Positions 51,054 through 61,329 of a stretch of 64,000 bases of DNA are shown here, piece after piece. The notes below the pieces were generated by a model. That model made no database searches, was not told the DNA's origin, and saw only the letters and a list, made by a program, of their open reading frames with translations. The DNA comes from Marivirga aurantiaca (GTDB lineage: Bacteria; Bacteroidota; Bacteroidia; Cytophagales; Cyclobacteriaceae), in contig NZ_JAEQBW010000012.1 in NCBI RefSeq assembly GCF_016679925.1, forward strand, positions 53,447-117,446, read 5' to 3'. The stretch's first letter is position 1, and each line of letters begins with the position of its first letter. Position numbers and translations under genes: made by a program.

Positions 51054-52520
51054 TTAGCGGTTATGGATTAAATTCAACATTTCATTTACTGTTTCTTTAT
51101 CATCAAAATGATGTTTCACACCTTTTATCTCCTGATAAGTTTCATGGCCTTTGCCTGCAACTAATATTATATCTCCTTTTTGTGCGAAGCTACAAGCTAA
51201 CTTAATGGCTTCTTTTCTGTCAGGTAAATTCGTTACTTTCCTTACCTGGGAAATGGGCACTCCTTTTTGCATGTCAGCAATAATTTGCCCCGGCTCCTCA
51301 TTTCTGGGATTATCAGAAGTCAGGATGACCCTATCACTAAGCCTGCAAGCAATCTCAGCCATTAAAGGTCTTTTATCTTTATCCCTGTTACCTCCACAGC
51401 CTATAACCGTGAGCACTTGCTCATTTCCTGTTCGGATATTATCAATTGTATGCAATACATTTTCCAGGGCATCCGGTGTATGGGCATAATCTACAATGGC
51501 AGTAATACCTGCATTATTAGGAATCTGCTCAAAACGACCATTTTTTAATTCTATTTGAGAAAGATGGGTTAAAACCTCAATTGAATCTTCCTCTAAAATA
51601 GTGGCCACTGCATAGGTAGCCAATAAGTTATAGGCATTGAAATAACCTATTAACCTGAACCAAACATCCTTTTGATCAATATTTAATTCTAAACCCTGTA
51701 TAGCATTTGACAATACCTTGGCACGGTAATTAGCCATCATTTTCAATGAATAAGTGTACTTAGTGGCTTTGCAATTCTGCAACATTACCATACCACGCTT
51801 ATCATCCACATTTACCAGGGCAAATGCTGTAGCAGGAAGTTCGTCAAACAACTTCTTTTTAGCTTTTATATAGCTTTCAAAGCTTTTATGATAATCTAAA
51901 TGATCGTGAGAGATGTTTGAAAACACAGCTCCCGCCAATTTCAAGCCACTCATTCGTTCCTGATCAATAGCATGGCTACTGGCTTCCATAAACACATAAC
52001 TGCAGCCTGCCTTAACCATTTTCTGTAATAGCTCATTCAACTGCATGGCATCAGGCGTGGTGTGCGTTGCAGGAATAACACTTTCATTTATCTGATTTTG
52101 CACAGTGGAAAGCAAGCCCACATTATAGCCCAGGCGTCTGAATAGCTGGTGCAATAAAGTAACAGTTGTTGTTTTACCATTTGTGCCTGTAATAGCAACC
52201 AAACTTAATTTGGATGAAGGATGGTCGTAAAAGTTATCTGCCATTAAACCTAAAGCACGCGCACTGTTGTCTGTCTGAATATAAGTAATTTCAGGGTTCA
52301 GCTTTTTCGGCAAGTTTTCACATACAATGGCCTTTGCACCTTTTTCAATAGCGGCTTCTATGTATTCATGGCCATCAACCTGGGTTCCATTAATGGCTAC
52401 AAATACATCATTGTTCAATACTTTCCTGGAATCAAAATGGATGGAATTAACATCCAATTCCATGTTCCCGGAAACGCTCAACAATTTTACTTTGTACAAT
52501 ATGTCTTTTAATAATGCCAC
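51054..52520 (-). CDS. murE: UDP-MurNAc-tripeptide synthetase (meso-DAP adding)
   Basis: MurE (488 residues) adds the third amino acid of the stem peptide. The ATP motif GTNGKTTT is at 112-119, [14 protein letters not shown] and [13 protein letters not shown] follow, and the C-domain carries SDNPRNEEP. The DNPR box is the known signature for meso-diaminopimelate, so the wall should be DAP-type. The start is GTG at 52520, overlapping the ftsI stop by one base (TAGTG). Confidence 0.96.
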   Translation of the reverse strand: MALLKDILYKVKLLSVSGNMELDVNSIHFDSRKVLNNDVFVAINGTQVDGHEYIEAAIEKGAKAIVCENLPKKLNPEITYIQTDNSARALGLMADNFYDHPSSKLSLVAITGTNGKTTTVTLLHQLFRRLGYNVGLLSTVQNQINESVIPATHTTPDAMQLNELLQKMVKAGCSYVFMEASSHAIDQERMSGLKLAGAVFSNISHDHLDYHKSFESYIKAKKKLFDELPATAFALVNVDDKRGMVMLQNCKATKYTYSLKMMANYRAKVLSNAIQGLELNIDQKDVWFRLIGYFNAYNLLATYAVATILEEDSIEVLTHLSQIELKNGRFEQIPNNAGITAIVDYAHTPDALENVLHTIDNIRTGNEQVLTVIGCGGNRDKDKRPLMAEIACRLSDRVILTSDNPRNEEPGQIIADMQKGVPISQVRKVTNLPDRKEAIKLACSFAQKGDIILVAGKGHETYQEIKGVKHHFDDKETVNEMLNLIHNR

Positions 52521-54613
52521 TATCCTATTTCAATTTTTATAGTACTACCTTTCAGTGCTCTGCTACCGGGTAATTGCGACTGAGTAATTACTCTGCCTTT
52601 TTGACCTTTCACCACTACTTCCAATCCACTATTTTCCAGCAAGTAGAGTGCATCACGCAAAGTCATTCCATTTACATCCGGCACCAAACCAGGTTGATTG
52701 GCAGTTTCCTTCCATTTAATTGCATTCTTGTTGATTGCAGCCCTCACCCATTCCACCTCATTGTTGCTTGCATGGTTGGAAATTCCTAAATAATTCAACA
52801 TCAATGAAAGATCTTCTTTCTTCCCAGCCTGCACCACTGGGAATACTCCAATTTCAGGTTTGTCAGCTAATTCATACTGATCATGCATTTTCAAATCCAA
52901 TGCATATATTTTATCTGCAATTTCCTTAAATACCGGAGCGGCCACATCGGAGCCATATTGCCTGTAGCCTTTAGGATTATCCATTACTACAATAGCAGAG
53001 TATTTTGGCTTTTCCGCAGGAAAATACCCTGCAAAAGATGTATAATACTGACGCAAATAACGACCATCTTTCAAAGTTTGGGCTGTGCCCGTTTTACCTG
53101 CAATTTTATAATTGGCATTACTGATATTTGAAGCCGTGCCCCTTTCGACCACACCTTCCAAAAGGATTTTCATTTTTTTCAATGTTTCCTTTGAACAAAT
53201 TTGACTGCTGATCACATTGGTTTTAAAGGTGTTGATTTCCTTGTCCACCTTGCTAATGGATCTTACCAAAACAGGGCGAATCATTTTTCCTTCATTAGCA
53301 ATTGCATTATATAAAGTGAGCACATGAAGTGGGGTAAACTCCAACCCATAACCATAGGCCATCCATGGTAATGTAATTCCACTCCATTGATTCAATGGCG
53401 GGATTTTGGGCTTTCCTTCTCCTATCATTTGGAAACCCAACGGTTGAGTAAGGCCCATATTCTTCATATAGTCAAGAAAACGCTGTGGATTTTCCTTGAA
53501 AGTTTCATCTACCATTTTTGCAACTGCGATATTCGATGATTTTTCAAAAGCTTCCTGCAAAGTGATAGTACCATATCCCCCGGGTTTATGGTCACGCACA
53601 GTTTCTTTATAAAATTTCAACTCGCCTTCTCCGGTTTGAATGGTATCAGTCAATTTTAAATTCTTTTCTTCAAACAAAGCAATATATGAAGCTAATTTCA
53701 TTGTGGATCCGGGCTCCCTTAAACCATGGCTTCCCACAGCATAATTATACACTTCACCATATTTACCACTTTCCATTTTCTTTAAATTGGAAATGGCTTT
53801 GATTTCTCCTGTGGCAACTTCCATCACAACTACGCAACCCATATCAGCATCATGTTGCATTAAATGTTTCAGAAGGGCTGATTCAGCAACATCCTGCAAA
53901 TTGATATCAATAGTGGTTTGAATATCAAATCCGTCTTTTGGCCTTACTTCCGAACCATCATAAAGAGGTCTCCAACTACCACCTGATATTTTTTGAAAAA
54001 GTGCTTTACCGTTTTGCCCTGCTAAATAATCATTAAAGCTGTATTCCAGTCCTGCTCCATATTCGTTTTCATTTAGAAAGCCAATCGTTCTGAAAGCAAG
54101 GTTAGAAAAGGGCCTGAATCGCTTATCTGTTTTACTGAAAATAACCCCACCGCCTAATCTTCCTTCACGGAAAATAGGCCAGCTTTCCATTTCTTTTTTT
54201 TGCTGATATCCAATCAAATTCCTGGAAAGTATTACATACTTGTTTCCTTTCTGCCTTCCGCTAAGAATTTTCTGCTTATAGTAAGTGGCTGACTGTCCGA
54301 AATTTTTGGACAACAAATAACTTAGAGAGTCAATATTATTCCGAAAAACCTGTTCGTCAGCAATAGTCGGATCCATTGACACCTTATAAAAAGGCAATGA
54401 GGTAGCCAGCAGGCTGCCATTATCGGAATAGATATTACCACGGGTTGCCTTTACCTCCTGATAACTCAAGCTGATCTCCTCCGCCAGCTTTGTCCATTTT
54501 TCGCCCTCAATCCATTGGATATGGAAAATTTGGTAGATAATAGCTATAGAAAATAGCAGTACCAGCAAAAATGCCACACGCACTCGTAATAATATGGATT
54601 TCTTAATATTCAC
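52520..54613 (-). CDS. ftsI: Penicillin-binding protein, FtsI-type transpeptidase with PASTA domain
   Basis: This 697-residue class B PBP has an N-terminal membrane anchor (10-33), a dimerisation domain, and a transpeptidase domain with STMK near 303 (catalytic Ser), SSN near 358 and KTGTAQT near 507. The C-terminus has one PASTA domain (GLVPDVNGMTLRDALYLLEN, then VITQSQLPGSRALKG), which is absent from E. coli FtsI but common in Bacteroidota. It crosslinks septal peptidoglycan with FtsW. It overlaps the ftsL-like gene by 11 bp and murE by 1 bp. Confidence 0.95.
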   Translation of the reverse strand: MNIKKSILLRVRVAFLLVLLFSIAIIYQIFHIQWIEGEKWTKLAEEISLSYQEVKATRGNIYSDNGSLLATSLPFYKVSMDPTIADEQVFRNNIDSLSYLLSKNFGQSATYYKQKILSGRQKGNKYVILSRNLIGYQQKKEMESWPIFREGRLGGGVIFSKTDKRFRPFSNLAFRTIGFLNENEYGAGLEYSFNDYLAGQNGKALFQKISGGSWRPLYDGSEVRPKDGFDIQTTIDINLQDVAESALLKHLMQHDADMGCVVVMEVATGEIKAISNLKKMESGKYGEVYNYAVGSHGLREPGSTMKLASYIALFEEKNLKLTDTIQTGEGELKFYKETVRDHKPGGYGTITLQEAFEKSSNIAVAKMVDETFKENPQRFLDYMKNMGLTQPLGFQMIGEGKPKIPPLNQWSGITLPWMAYGYGLEFTPLHVLTLYNAIANEGKMIRPVLVRSISKVDKEINTFKTNVISSQICSKETLKKMKILLEGVVERGTASNISNANYKIAGKTGTAQTLKDGRYLRQYYTSFAGYFPAEKPKYSAIVVMDNPKGYRQYGSDVAAPVFKEIADKIYALDLKMHDQYELADKPEIGVFPVVQAGKKEDLSLMLNYLGISNHASNNEVEWVRAAINKNAIKWKETANQPGLVPDVNGMTLRDALYLLENSGLEVVVKGQKGRVITQSQLPGSRALKGSTIKIEIG

Positions 54614-54998
54614 CTTTTTCTACAACAATTTTAAAGGGTGGTACTTCTGATTCTTTTAACTCTAATTTCTTTACTTTTTTAGCTACTTCTGATTGCTTTG
54701 AAGCAAACATATATTCTGATTTTAAAGTGGTAAAATCTGCCCTTAAATCTTCTACTTCCTGATGAAGTTTGTCAATTTTCCGGGTAGTCTTATCAGCATA
54801 ATGACTGTTACCAATATAAAAAATACCTATCGCTACAAAAAACATCACATAAGGCAAGTATTTTACCGGAAGACCATTTTCTGCGGAATTACCACCAATA
54901 GATTTATCAAATCTGGAAAAGATACTTCCCGATCCAGACCCTGATTTCTGGCCTTTATTTTCTTTCTTATCTTTTATTTTAAATGTGTTTTGCTTCAT
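54603..54998 (-). CDS. ftsL: FtsL-like cell division protein
   Basis: A 131-residue bitopic protein with a basic, Gly/Ser-rich N-terminus (residues 1-48), one transmembrane helix (LPYVMFFVAIGIFYIG) and a periplasmic coiled coil (KTTRKIDKLHQEVEDLRADF). Sequence likeness to FtsL is low, as usual for this family, but its position between rsmH and ftsI and its topology are diagnostic. It would join the FtsQ and PBP complex. It overlaps rsmH by 4 bp (ATGA). Confidence 0.85.
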   Translation of the reverse strand: MKQNTFKIKDKKENKGQKSGSGSGSIFSRFDKSIGGNSAENGLPVKYLPYVMFFVAIGIFYIGNSHYADKTTRKIDKLHQEVEDLRADFTTLKSEYMFASKQSEVAKKVKKLELKESEVPPFKIVVEKGEY

Positions 54999-55921
54999 GA
55001 TGTTTGTCTTTCAGCAATTCTTAATTTAGCACTTCTTGCCCTATTATTTCTTTCTAATTCTTCTTCACTTGCCGTAACTGGCTTTCTGGTAATAGCATGA
55101 AAAGATTTATGCACGTTGCCATAAAAATCTTTGTCTTCTATTCCTTCGATATTTCCTTTATTGATGTAATTCTTTACCAACCTGTCTTCTAAACTATGGT
55201 AACTCATTACCACCAACCTGCCTCCTATTTTGATAAGTGCCTCCATCTGGCCCAGCGTTTCTTCCAGAGCTTTCATTTCTTCATTCACTTCAATGCGTAA
55301 AGCCTGAAAAACCTGGGCATAATATTTATTTTCCCTACCTCGCTTGGCAAATCTGTCAAGTATAGCTTTTAATTCAGCTACCGTATTGATTTCCTTATTT
55401 GTTCGTGCAGCTACAATAGCTGCGGCCAAAGTTTTAGCATTTCGCACTTCCCCATATAGACCAAACATTTTATGCAAATCAGCCTCGGTATAAGAATTAA
55501 TCACTTTTTTGGCTGTCAACTCCGCTTGCTGATCCATTCTCATGTCCAGCTCCGCATCAAAACGGGTAGAAAAGCCACGCTCAGCCTTATTGAATTGATG
55601 AGATGAAACTCCCAAATCAGCCAGCACACCATCTACTTCTTTAATACCAAAAAGCTTTAAATATTTTCTGCAGTAGCGAAAATTTGCCTGAATAAATTCA
55701 AAGCCTTCATGTTTGATGGCTTCCGCATTGGCCACAGCATCCTGATCCTGATCAAAAGCTAAAAGTCTTCCATCTGTTAAATGTTCCAGAATAGCCAGGG
55801 AATGACCACCTCCGCCAAATGTCAAATCCACATAGGTTCCTGAGGGGTTTATAGATAGCCCCTCTATGCATTCCTGCAACATAACCGGTTCATGGTATTC
55901 ACTCATAGGCTTATTCGTCAA
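54995..55921 (-). CDS. rsmH: 16S rRNA (cytosine(1402)-N4)-methyltransferase
   Basis: RsmH (MraW, 308 residues) methylates C1402 of 16S rRNA. It opens EYHEPVMLQECIEGL, has the AdoMet motif YVDLTFGGGGHS at 31-42, FDQDQDA, GVLADLGVSSHQFN, FSTRFDAELDMRMD and the C-terminal MSYHSLEDRLVKNYI. It overlaps mraZ by 11 bp and ftsL by 4 bp. Confidence 0.97.
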   Translation of the reverse strand: MTNKPMSEYHEPVMLQECIEGLSINPSGTYVDLTFGGGGHSLAILEHLTDGRLLAFDQDQDAVANAEAIKHEGFEFIQANFRYCRKYLKLFGIKEVDGVLADLGVSSHQFNKAERGFSTRFDAELDMRMDQQAELTAKKVINSYTEADLHKMFGLYGEVRNAKTLAAAIVAARTNKEINTVAELKAILDRFAKRGRENKYYAQVFQALRIEVNEEMKALEETLGQMEALIKIGGRLVVMSYHSLEDRLVKNYINKGNIEGIEDKDFYGNVHKSFHAITRKPVTASEEELERNNRARSAKLRIAERQTS

Positions 55922-56357
55922 AAAGATGTTTCTCAGCTAACTCAGAAAATTCTTTCTGGTCCTTGATTAGGTAGTCATCATATCTTGATGCATCCCATAT
56001 TTCAACCCGATTTCCCATGCCTACTACTATTGATTCCTTCTCCAAACCTGCAAAAGAGAGCATATTTTTTGGCACCAATATTCTGCCAGCACTATCGAGT
56101 TCCACGATTGAGTTACCTCTAAAAAAATTCCGTTGCAAATTCCTGTATTCTTCATTGAATTCATTCAAACCTGCAATTTTAGAGAAAATCTTCTTGTATT
56201 CTACCATGGGATACAACACAAGGCAGGGTTCAAACCCACGTCTGATCACCAGCTCAGAACCGGAAGCTTCGGGCAGGCTGTTTTTGATCTTGGCAGGCAA
56301 GACCAAACGCCCTTTAGCGTCCAATTTACAATCATATTCACCGGTGAAGAATGCCAT
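55911..56357 (-). CDS. mraZ: MraZ transcriptional regulator
   Basis: MraZ (148 residues) is a DNA-binding protein with two SpoVT/AbrB-like domains, each with its motif: DAKGRLVLPAKI at 13-24 and DSAGRILVPKNM at about 90-101. In E. coli and Mollicutes it controls its own dcw operon through short repeats upstream. Such repeats (three AGTGK at 10-bp spacing) lie 60-83 bp before its start, so autoregulation is very likely here. Confidence 0.96.
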   Translation of the reverse strand: MAFFTGEYDCKLDAKGRLVLPAKIKNSLPEASGSELVIRRGFEPCLVLYPMVEYKKIFSKIAGLNEFNEEYRNLQRNFFRGNSIVELDSAGRILVPKNMLSFAGLEKESIVVGMGNRVEIWDASRYDDYLIKDQKEFSELAEKHLFDE

Positions 56358-56385
56358 ATACAGTATTTACACAATCTCTTAGAGA

Positions 56386-56442
56386 CAAAACTAATACAAT
56401 ATACGACATTTCATACCACTTCCCCCCACTTTTTTACACTTT
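56386..56442 (-). promoter_or_regulatory. dcw promoter with three MraZ boxes
   Basis: On the minus strand AGTGT (56436-56440), AGTGG (56426-56430) and AGTGG (56416-56420) stand exactly 10 bp apart. They match the known MraZ targets, which are short G-rich or AAAGTG-type repeats with 10-bp period. TAGTTTTG (56386-56393), a TAnnTTTG -7 element, follows 23 bp downstream, so the boxes cover the -33 region. The rest of 56443-56823 has no gene that I can support. Confidence 0.78.
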
Positions 56443-56823
56443 TCTTCAAAAGATTACATAAGAAGTATCAAAAAATCAAATTCCATCCCACACACATCAA
56501 ACACAGACTTAAGTAAAAGATTATTAATTAGTTAGGAATAAAGAGATATAAAAGAGCTAAAAGTGGTGATTGAAGACACTCACCATGGCTATATTTTTAA
56601 AAAAAAGTGAAGAGTTGAACATTCCCCAAGCTAGACCTTAGCAGGTTTTGGTGTCCTTTCTGGCAGCCTCGTTTAAACTTTCCTTAAATTTAATGGAAGC
56701 TATTTATTGAATACTTCATCATCTCAAAGCTGCTTTATCTTATGATAAACCATTAAACATTTACCAGGCATGGAACAGTTTACAATGCTGCATTTTCACA
56801 TCAGAAAAATATATTCCTTCGCA

Positions 56824-58002
56824 CTATTCAAAAGTCAAATCCTGAATTCTACGCTCAGAATAACCTAATAATTTACCGAAAACTAAATTTGCATGCTGAT
56901 TCAGAAATGGTGGTGGGGAGATGTGGGAGGAATTTTTCAAAAAATCCGATTTTGCCACGAAATTCCGCAAACCCACAGTTTTCAACTCCGATTGAATGAG
57001 TAAATGATTGGCTGTCCCCGAATTAAATACATCCTCCACGGATTGTAATTTTCCTGCAGGTATTTTATACTGCTCCAATCGACTCAAAATTTCATTGGAT
57101 TCAAACTGATCAAAAGCTTTCTGAAGCAGATGATTTAAACGGTCTCGATTCTTCACTCTGGCACTATTGGTAGAGAAATCACTTTGGATTGGCAAGTCAT
57201 TTATATTTAAGGTTTTGCACAATGACTGAAACTGTTTATCCGTACCCACTGCAATTACAATTTGCTTTTTATCATTGCATTCAAACACACTTCCATATGG
57301 AGCAATATTGGGATGCTCCGCCCCCATCTTCTGTGGATTTTTTCCTGCTACTAAAAAATTGGTAGCCTGGTTGGCAAGGGAAGAAATGGCTGTATCAAAC
57401 AAGGAAACAGCCACTTTAGCTCCTTTCCCGTTTTTCAATCTTTGTATAATTGCCAGCAAAACAGCTTCTTTTAATTGATGGGCAGCAAGAATATCTATTA
57501 GGGCAACTGGCATTTTGAGTGACTTTCCACCCGGCTCTCCATTCATCCACATAAAGCCACTTTCTGCCTGGAGGATGGCATCATAACCTACTTTGGGAAT
57601 ATCTTCTCCATAGCCAGTAATTAGTCCATAAATTAATGATGGGTTAATTTCATGAAGTGTTTTCGCATCGAGACCCAATTTTTCTGCATCGCCAGGTTTA
57701 TAACTGGCAATGATTATATCTGAAATTTTAACCAAATCCATAAATGTCTCATAATGGTCTTTGTTTTTCAGATTCAGTGCTATAGATTTTTTACCGGAAT
57801 TGACAGCCGAGAAATAGGCACTAACATCGGTCTCAGAGCTTTCACTACTCAACTTCCATGTGCGGGTTACGTCACCTCCGGTACCAGGATTTTCTATCTT
57901 TATCACTTCCGCTCCTAATTCTGCAAAAAACTGACCTACTGAAGGGCCTGCCAACACATTGGCCAGTTCCAACACCCGAATATCTTCAAAAATTTGGTTC
58001 AT
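56824..58002 (-). CDS. Class III CoA-transferase (CaiB/BaiF family)
   Basis: A 392-residue family III CoA-transferase. It has the opening IRVLELANVLAGPSVGQFFA, ELGAEVIKIENPGTGGDVTR, the catalytic Asp170 in PVALIDILAAHQL, the segment GYDAILQAESGFMWMNGEPG and RPNIAPYG-like EHPNIAPYGSVF. It would move CoA between carboxylic acids through an aspartyl-CoA thioester. The substrate cannot be told, since neighbours are unrelated. It stands alone on the minus strand and is divergent from the next gene. Confidence 0.92.
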   Translation of the reverse strand: MNQIFEDIRVLELANVLAGPSVGQFFAELGAEVIKIENPGTGGDVTRTWKLSSESSETDVSAYFSAVNSGKKSIALNLKNKDHYETFMDLVKISDIIIASYKPGDAEKLGLDAKTLHEINPSLIYGLITGYGEDIPKVGYDAILQAESGFMWMNGEPGGKSLKMPVALIDILAAHQLKEAVLLAIIQRLKNGKGAKVAVSLFDTAISSLANQATNFLVAGKNPQKMGAEHPNIAPYGSVFECNDKKQIVIAVGTDKQFQSLCKTLNINDLPIQSDFSTNSARVKNRDRLNHLLQKAFDQFESNEILSRLEQYKIPAGKLQSVEDVFNSGTANHLLIQSELKTVGLRNFVAKSDFLKNSSHISPPPFLNQHANLVFGKLLGYSERRIQDLTFE

Positions 58003-58131
58003 AGGCTAAAATTAAAACATAGTTTGTATTTTGCATTTGCTTTGGATATTTAATGACAGAATTTATCATAAAAGTCCGAAGGCAGACAAAAAAAACATTA
58101 ACCATTTAGACCTGAAATGTGTATTAAAAGC

Positions 58132-59358
58132 ATGAAGCAATTTATCAACTATATATTAGCATTAACAATTTTCACATTTACCTCCTGTAATGTGGAGAAA
58201 GCCAAAATAGTTCTTGACGGATTATGGATAGGTGAAATTGCCATGCAAGGCAAAAGCATGCCTTTCAAAATGCAAATCAATGAAGAAGAGGATGGAAAAC
58301 TCACTGCTGTTATCATTAATGGTAAAGAGAGAATCATTCTGGATGAAATCGTCAGAAAAGATGATTCGCTGCATATCCCTTTACATATTTTTGATATTTC
58401 CATTGACTTAGGAATCCATAATGATGCCCTTGCCGGTACTTATACCAAGCACTATTTAGAAGATTATGCTTTACCTATTACTTTCCATAAAGGTGATGAG
58501 AAATTCATACTTGTAAATACAGATGTCGAACCAGCTGATTTCTCTGGCAAATGGGATGTCACTTTTATAGAACAGGAAACACGAGACACCACCAAAGCAG
58601 TAGGTATTTTTGAGCAGGATGAAAATCGGGTAACCGGAACATTCCTTACTCCTTTAGGAGATTACCGCTATCTGACTGGTCTTGCAGATGACCAAACTCT
58701 GAAATTAAGTACCTTCGATGGCAATCATGCCTTTTTGTTTGAGGCTACTATGCAAGCCGACAGCACTTTGAAAGGCGACTTTTATTCAGGTAAGGAATGG
58801 CATGAAACATGGACTGCAGTGCGGGACGAAAACGTGGAATTACCACATCCTGATTCACTCACCTATCTGAAAAAAGGATATGATAGAATGCAATTCAGCT
58901 TTCCTAATTTAGAAGGGGAGAAAGTGAGCCTTTCCGATGAAAAGTACGAGGGCAAAGTAGTTATTGTACAGATCTTCGGTAGCTGGTGCCCTAACTGCAT
59001 GGATGAAACTAAGTTTCTGGCAGACTGGTATGAAGAAAATAAAAGTCGAGGCGTGGAAATTATCGGGCTGGCCTACGAGCAAAAAGATGATTTCGAGTAC
59101 GCCAAAAAGCGGGTCGAAAAGATGATCAATAAATGGGATGTGGGCTATGACTTTCTGATTGCAGGCACCAGCGACAAAGAGGCCGCTTCTAAAACTTTAC
59201 CCATGCTAAACCAGGTGATTTCTTTCCCTACCATGATTATCATTAACAAGGATGGAGAAGTAGAAAATATCCACACAGGATTTTCCGGGCCGGGCACCGG
59301 TGAATATTATGATGAATTTGTAGAGAATTTCAATCAGAAGATGGATGAATTGCTTTAA
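58132..59358 (+). CDS. Lipoprotein with C-terminal TlpA-like thioredoxin domain
   Basis: From ATG 58132 (MKQFINYILALTIFTFTSCN, lipobox TFTSC, Cys19) the protein has 408 residues. An ATG at 58117 would add five. The N-terminal 240 residues hold two beta-rich repeats with GLWIGEIAMQGKSMPFKMQI and DFSGKWDVTFIEQ, as in DUF4369-like TlpA partners. The C-terminal thioredoxin domain has SWCPNC (Cys286 and Cys289) and the cis-Pro SFPTMIIINKDG. It is a periplasm- or surface-facing thiol-disulfide oxidoreductase of the TlpA/ResA type; its target is unknown. Confidence 0.88.
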   Translation: MKQFINYILALTIFTFTSCNVEKAKIVLDGLWIGEIAMQGKSMPFKMQINEEEDGKLTAVIINGKERIILDEIVRKDDSLHIPLHIFDISIDLGIHNDALAGTYTKHYLEDYALPITFHKGDEKFILVNTDVEPADFSGKWDVTFIEQETRDTTKAVGIFEQDENRVTGTFLTPLGDYRYLTGLADDQTLKLSTFDGNHAFLFEATMQADSTLKGDFYSGKEWHETWTAVRDENVELPHPDSLTYLKKGYDRMQFSFPNLEGEKVSLSDEKYEGKVVIVQIFGSWCPNCMDETKFLADWYEENKSRGVEIIGLAYEQKDDFEYAKKRVEKMINKWDVGYDFLIAGTSDKEAASKTLPMLNQVISFPTMIIINKDGEVENIHTGFSGPGTGEYYDEFVENFNQKMDELL

Positions 59359-59418
59359 AAAATAACTATAATTCCTGAAGACACCAATGTTTCATAATTA
59401 ACTACCATTTTTAATAAT

Positions 59419-60489
59419 TTAGAATGGAATACCTATCGAAAATTGAATGGAAGAATTTTTTACTATGTCGGCAGGTCCTTGTGTAAAGTCCGTGAAGTTT
59501 AATATCCTATCGAAACGCAGTTCAAAAATAAACCTCTTGGAGTTCGTGATTTTTAAGGGTATGCCTGCACTTAAAGCATAACCAAATGAAAACGGGTTTA
59601 ATCTCTTCTCTATGATATTATAATTCCTCTTATAAGATGTTATAAAATTTAATGTGGGCCCAAAGTTAATAATTGGCCTCATTTCAACATTATTTAACTT
59701 TATTTGTACAAGGATTGGAACTTGTATGTAGTTATTTTCAAAAGTGGCATCAATTGTTTCTGACCTTCTTTTGTTATAAGACAATTCCAATTGCAAAGAA
59801 AGCACTGGACTTAATTCAGTGTTGAGATAACCCCCGCCCCAGTAGCCAAATTTATTTTCAGACTTAAAATCTTCAACCACTATAGAAGAATAGTTTAAGC
59901 CTAACTTCACTCCCGAACTTACACTTTTTTTAAATTCACTATTTGTATAAACATACTTTTCCGGTTCCATGCATGCATTATAACTAGAAATAATATTTTC
60001 AAAATAAAAAGCCTCATAAACGGGCTTTCTGTACATTTTACTTGTCTGACAAACAATAAAATTATCTTCAATAAATTGCTCAAAATTAGCCTTATTTAAT
60101 TCAATTAAATCATCATCATTTTTGCTGATATAAAATGTTTCATCTCCATATCTGTCCCTTGCGCTATATAAATCAACATATCCATCACTCATTTTTGTTA
60201 AGATTATTTTGGCCCCTTCTTTCTTAGGATCATCCATAGAAACAAAATAGTTTATTTTGGAGGAAAAACTAGTTATTTCTTCCGGTTCAAGCGTCAACTT
60301 TTCTTTAGATCTTATATACTTTCTATAAGTTAATTTCTGGCTGTTGGTAGCTCTGGATTTATTAATCACATAAATCTCAATGGTATCCCCTTTTACCGTA
60401 ATTAATTCCCCTTTTTCTGTAGTTTGCGCCATTACTGTAGGCATCGTTAATACAAATAGCACAAAGAGTAGCTTATTTTTTTTATTCAT
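59419..60489 (-). CDS. Outer-membrane beta-barrel protein
   Basis: This 356-residue exported protein has signal NKKNKLLFVLFVLTMPTVMA (cut before QTTEKG). Residues 25-150 form a soluble domain (GELITVKGDTIEIYVINKSR, YGDETFYISKND). The C-terminal 170 residues (from VSSGVKLGLNYSSIVVED) alternate as beta strands with GGGYLNTELSPVLSLQLELS, typical of the eight- to ten-strand outer membrane beta-barrel (OMP_b-brl) families of Bacteroidota, and end in a Phe. Function unknown. It faces DUF2490-unit genes across a 190-bp divergent region. Confidence 0.82.
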   Translation of the reverse strand: MNKKNKLLFVLFVLTMPTVMAQTTEKGELITVKGDTIEIYVINKSRATNSQKLTYRKYIRSKEKLTLEPEEITSFSSKINYFVSMDDPKKEGAKIILTKMSDGYVDLYSARDRYGDETFYISKNDDDLIELNKANFEQFIEDNFIVCQTSKMYRKPVYEAFYFENIISSYNACMEPEKYVYTNSEFKKSVSSGVKLGLNYSSIVVEDFKSENKFGYWGGGYLNTELSPVLSLQLELSYNKRRSETIDATFENNYIQVPILVQIKLNNVEMRPIINFGPTLNFITSYKRNYNIIEKRLNPFSFGYALSAGIPLKITNSKRFIFELRFDRILNFTDFTQGPADIVKNSSIQFSIGIPF

Positions 60490-60681
60490 GGTCTAAAATT
60501 AAAATTTAATTAAATTGAAAAGCTAATTTTATTAAAATGTTTTTCAATTTTTTAACAAAAAGTCTTTTCGCTTCAAGCACTCATAATTAGAAAAAAATGC
60601 AGAGTTTAATGCGGAAATTGTGAATTAGTACGTTAATCATAAGAGGAAATTCATTTCAGAAAATACAGTTAATTAGTCAAG

Positions 60682-61329
60682 ATGAAACTAAAAATTTATC
60701 ATTCCCTTATAAGTAAATTTATTATTTATACCTGCCTTTTTGTTCTGGCAGAAAAATCAATCGCACAAGAGGTAAAAGAGAAATATGAAAAGGAGATTTC
60801 TATTAAAAAAGATGATTTCCCTGAAAATTCTTTACAACTAGTGGCTCCAATTCTTAAAAAGGGAGAAAAGACCAGGCTTTATAAAGAATTTAATGGAAAA
60901 GATTATTTCTACGAACTTAAAACCCACTATAAAGGAGAGAAAGTAAGCGTCAAGTTTTATGAAAACGGTCAATTGTTAGATATTGAAATACTCAAGAATT
61001 TTCATGACTTAGCCCCTGAAATTCAGGAAAGGATCAATCAGTATTTCCAGGAAAATTATAAAAAATATATTATTCATCGGATACAGATTCAGTATAATAG
61101 GGAAAGAGAATTTGAAGATGGCAAACTTGAGATTGATGAAGACGATGAGTTTTTAGAAGAATTTATGGAAATGGACCTGGAAGATTTAATTGTGAAATTT
61201 GAAATTGAAGCTGAAACCGTAGACTATTCTAATGAAAGAAGCTTTTTCGAATTCCTTTTTGATCATAGTGGAGAAATTGAGCGTAAAAGAACCATAGTTA
61301 AGAGAGCAGATGACAATGTACTTTATTAA
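60682..61329 (+). CDS. Secreted protein of unknown function (215 aa)
   Basis: The N-terminus FIIYTCLFVLAEKSIAQ looks like a signal peptide cut before EVKEKYEKEIS. The rest is highly charged, with an acidic block ELEIDEDDEFLEEFMEMDLE-like region near residues 150-170 (read KLEIDEDDEFLEEFM). Two beta-pairs (YFYELKTHYKGEKVSVKFYE) resemble PepSY or DUF2874-like folds, but I would not assign them. It overlaps the DUF2490 gene by 20 bp, so the two are co-translated and likely act together in the envelope. Confidence 0.65.
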   Translation: MKLKIYHSLISKFIIYTCLFVLAEKSIAQEVKEKYEKEISIKKDDFPENSLQLVAPILKKGEKTRLYKEFNGKDYFYELKTHYKGEKVSVKFYENGQLLDIEILKNFHDLAPEIQERINQYFQENYKKYIIHRIQIQYNREREFEDGKLEIDEDDEFLEEFMEMDLEDLIVKFEIEAETVDYSNERSFFEFLFDHSGEIERKRTIVKRADDNVLY

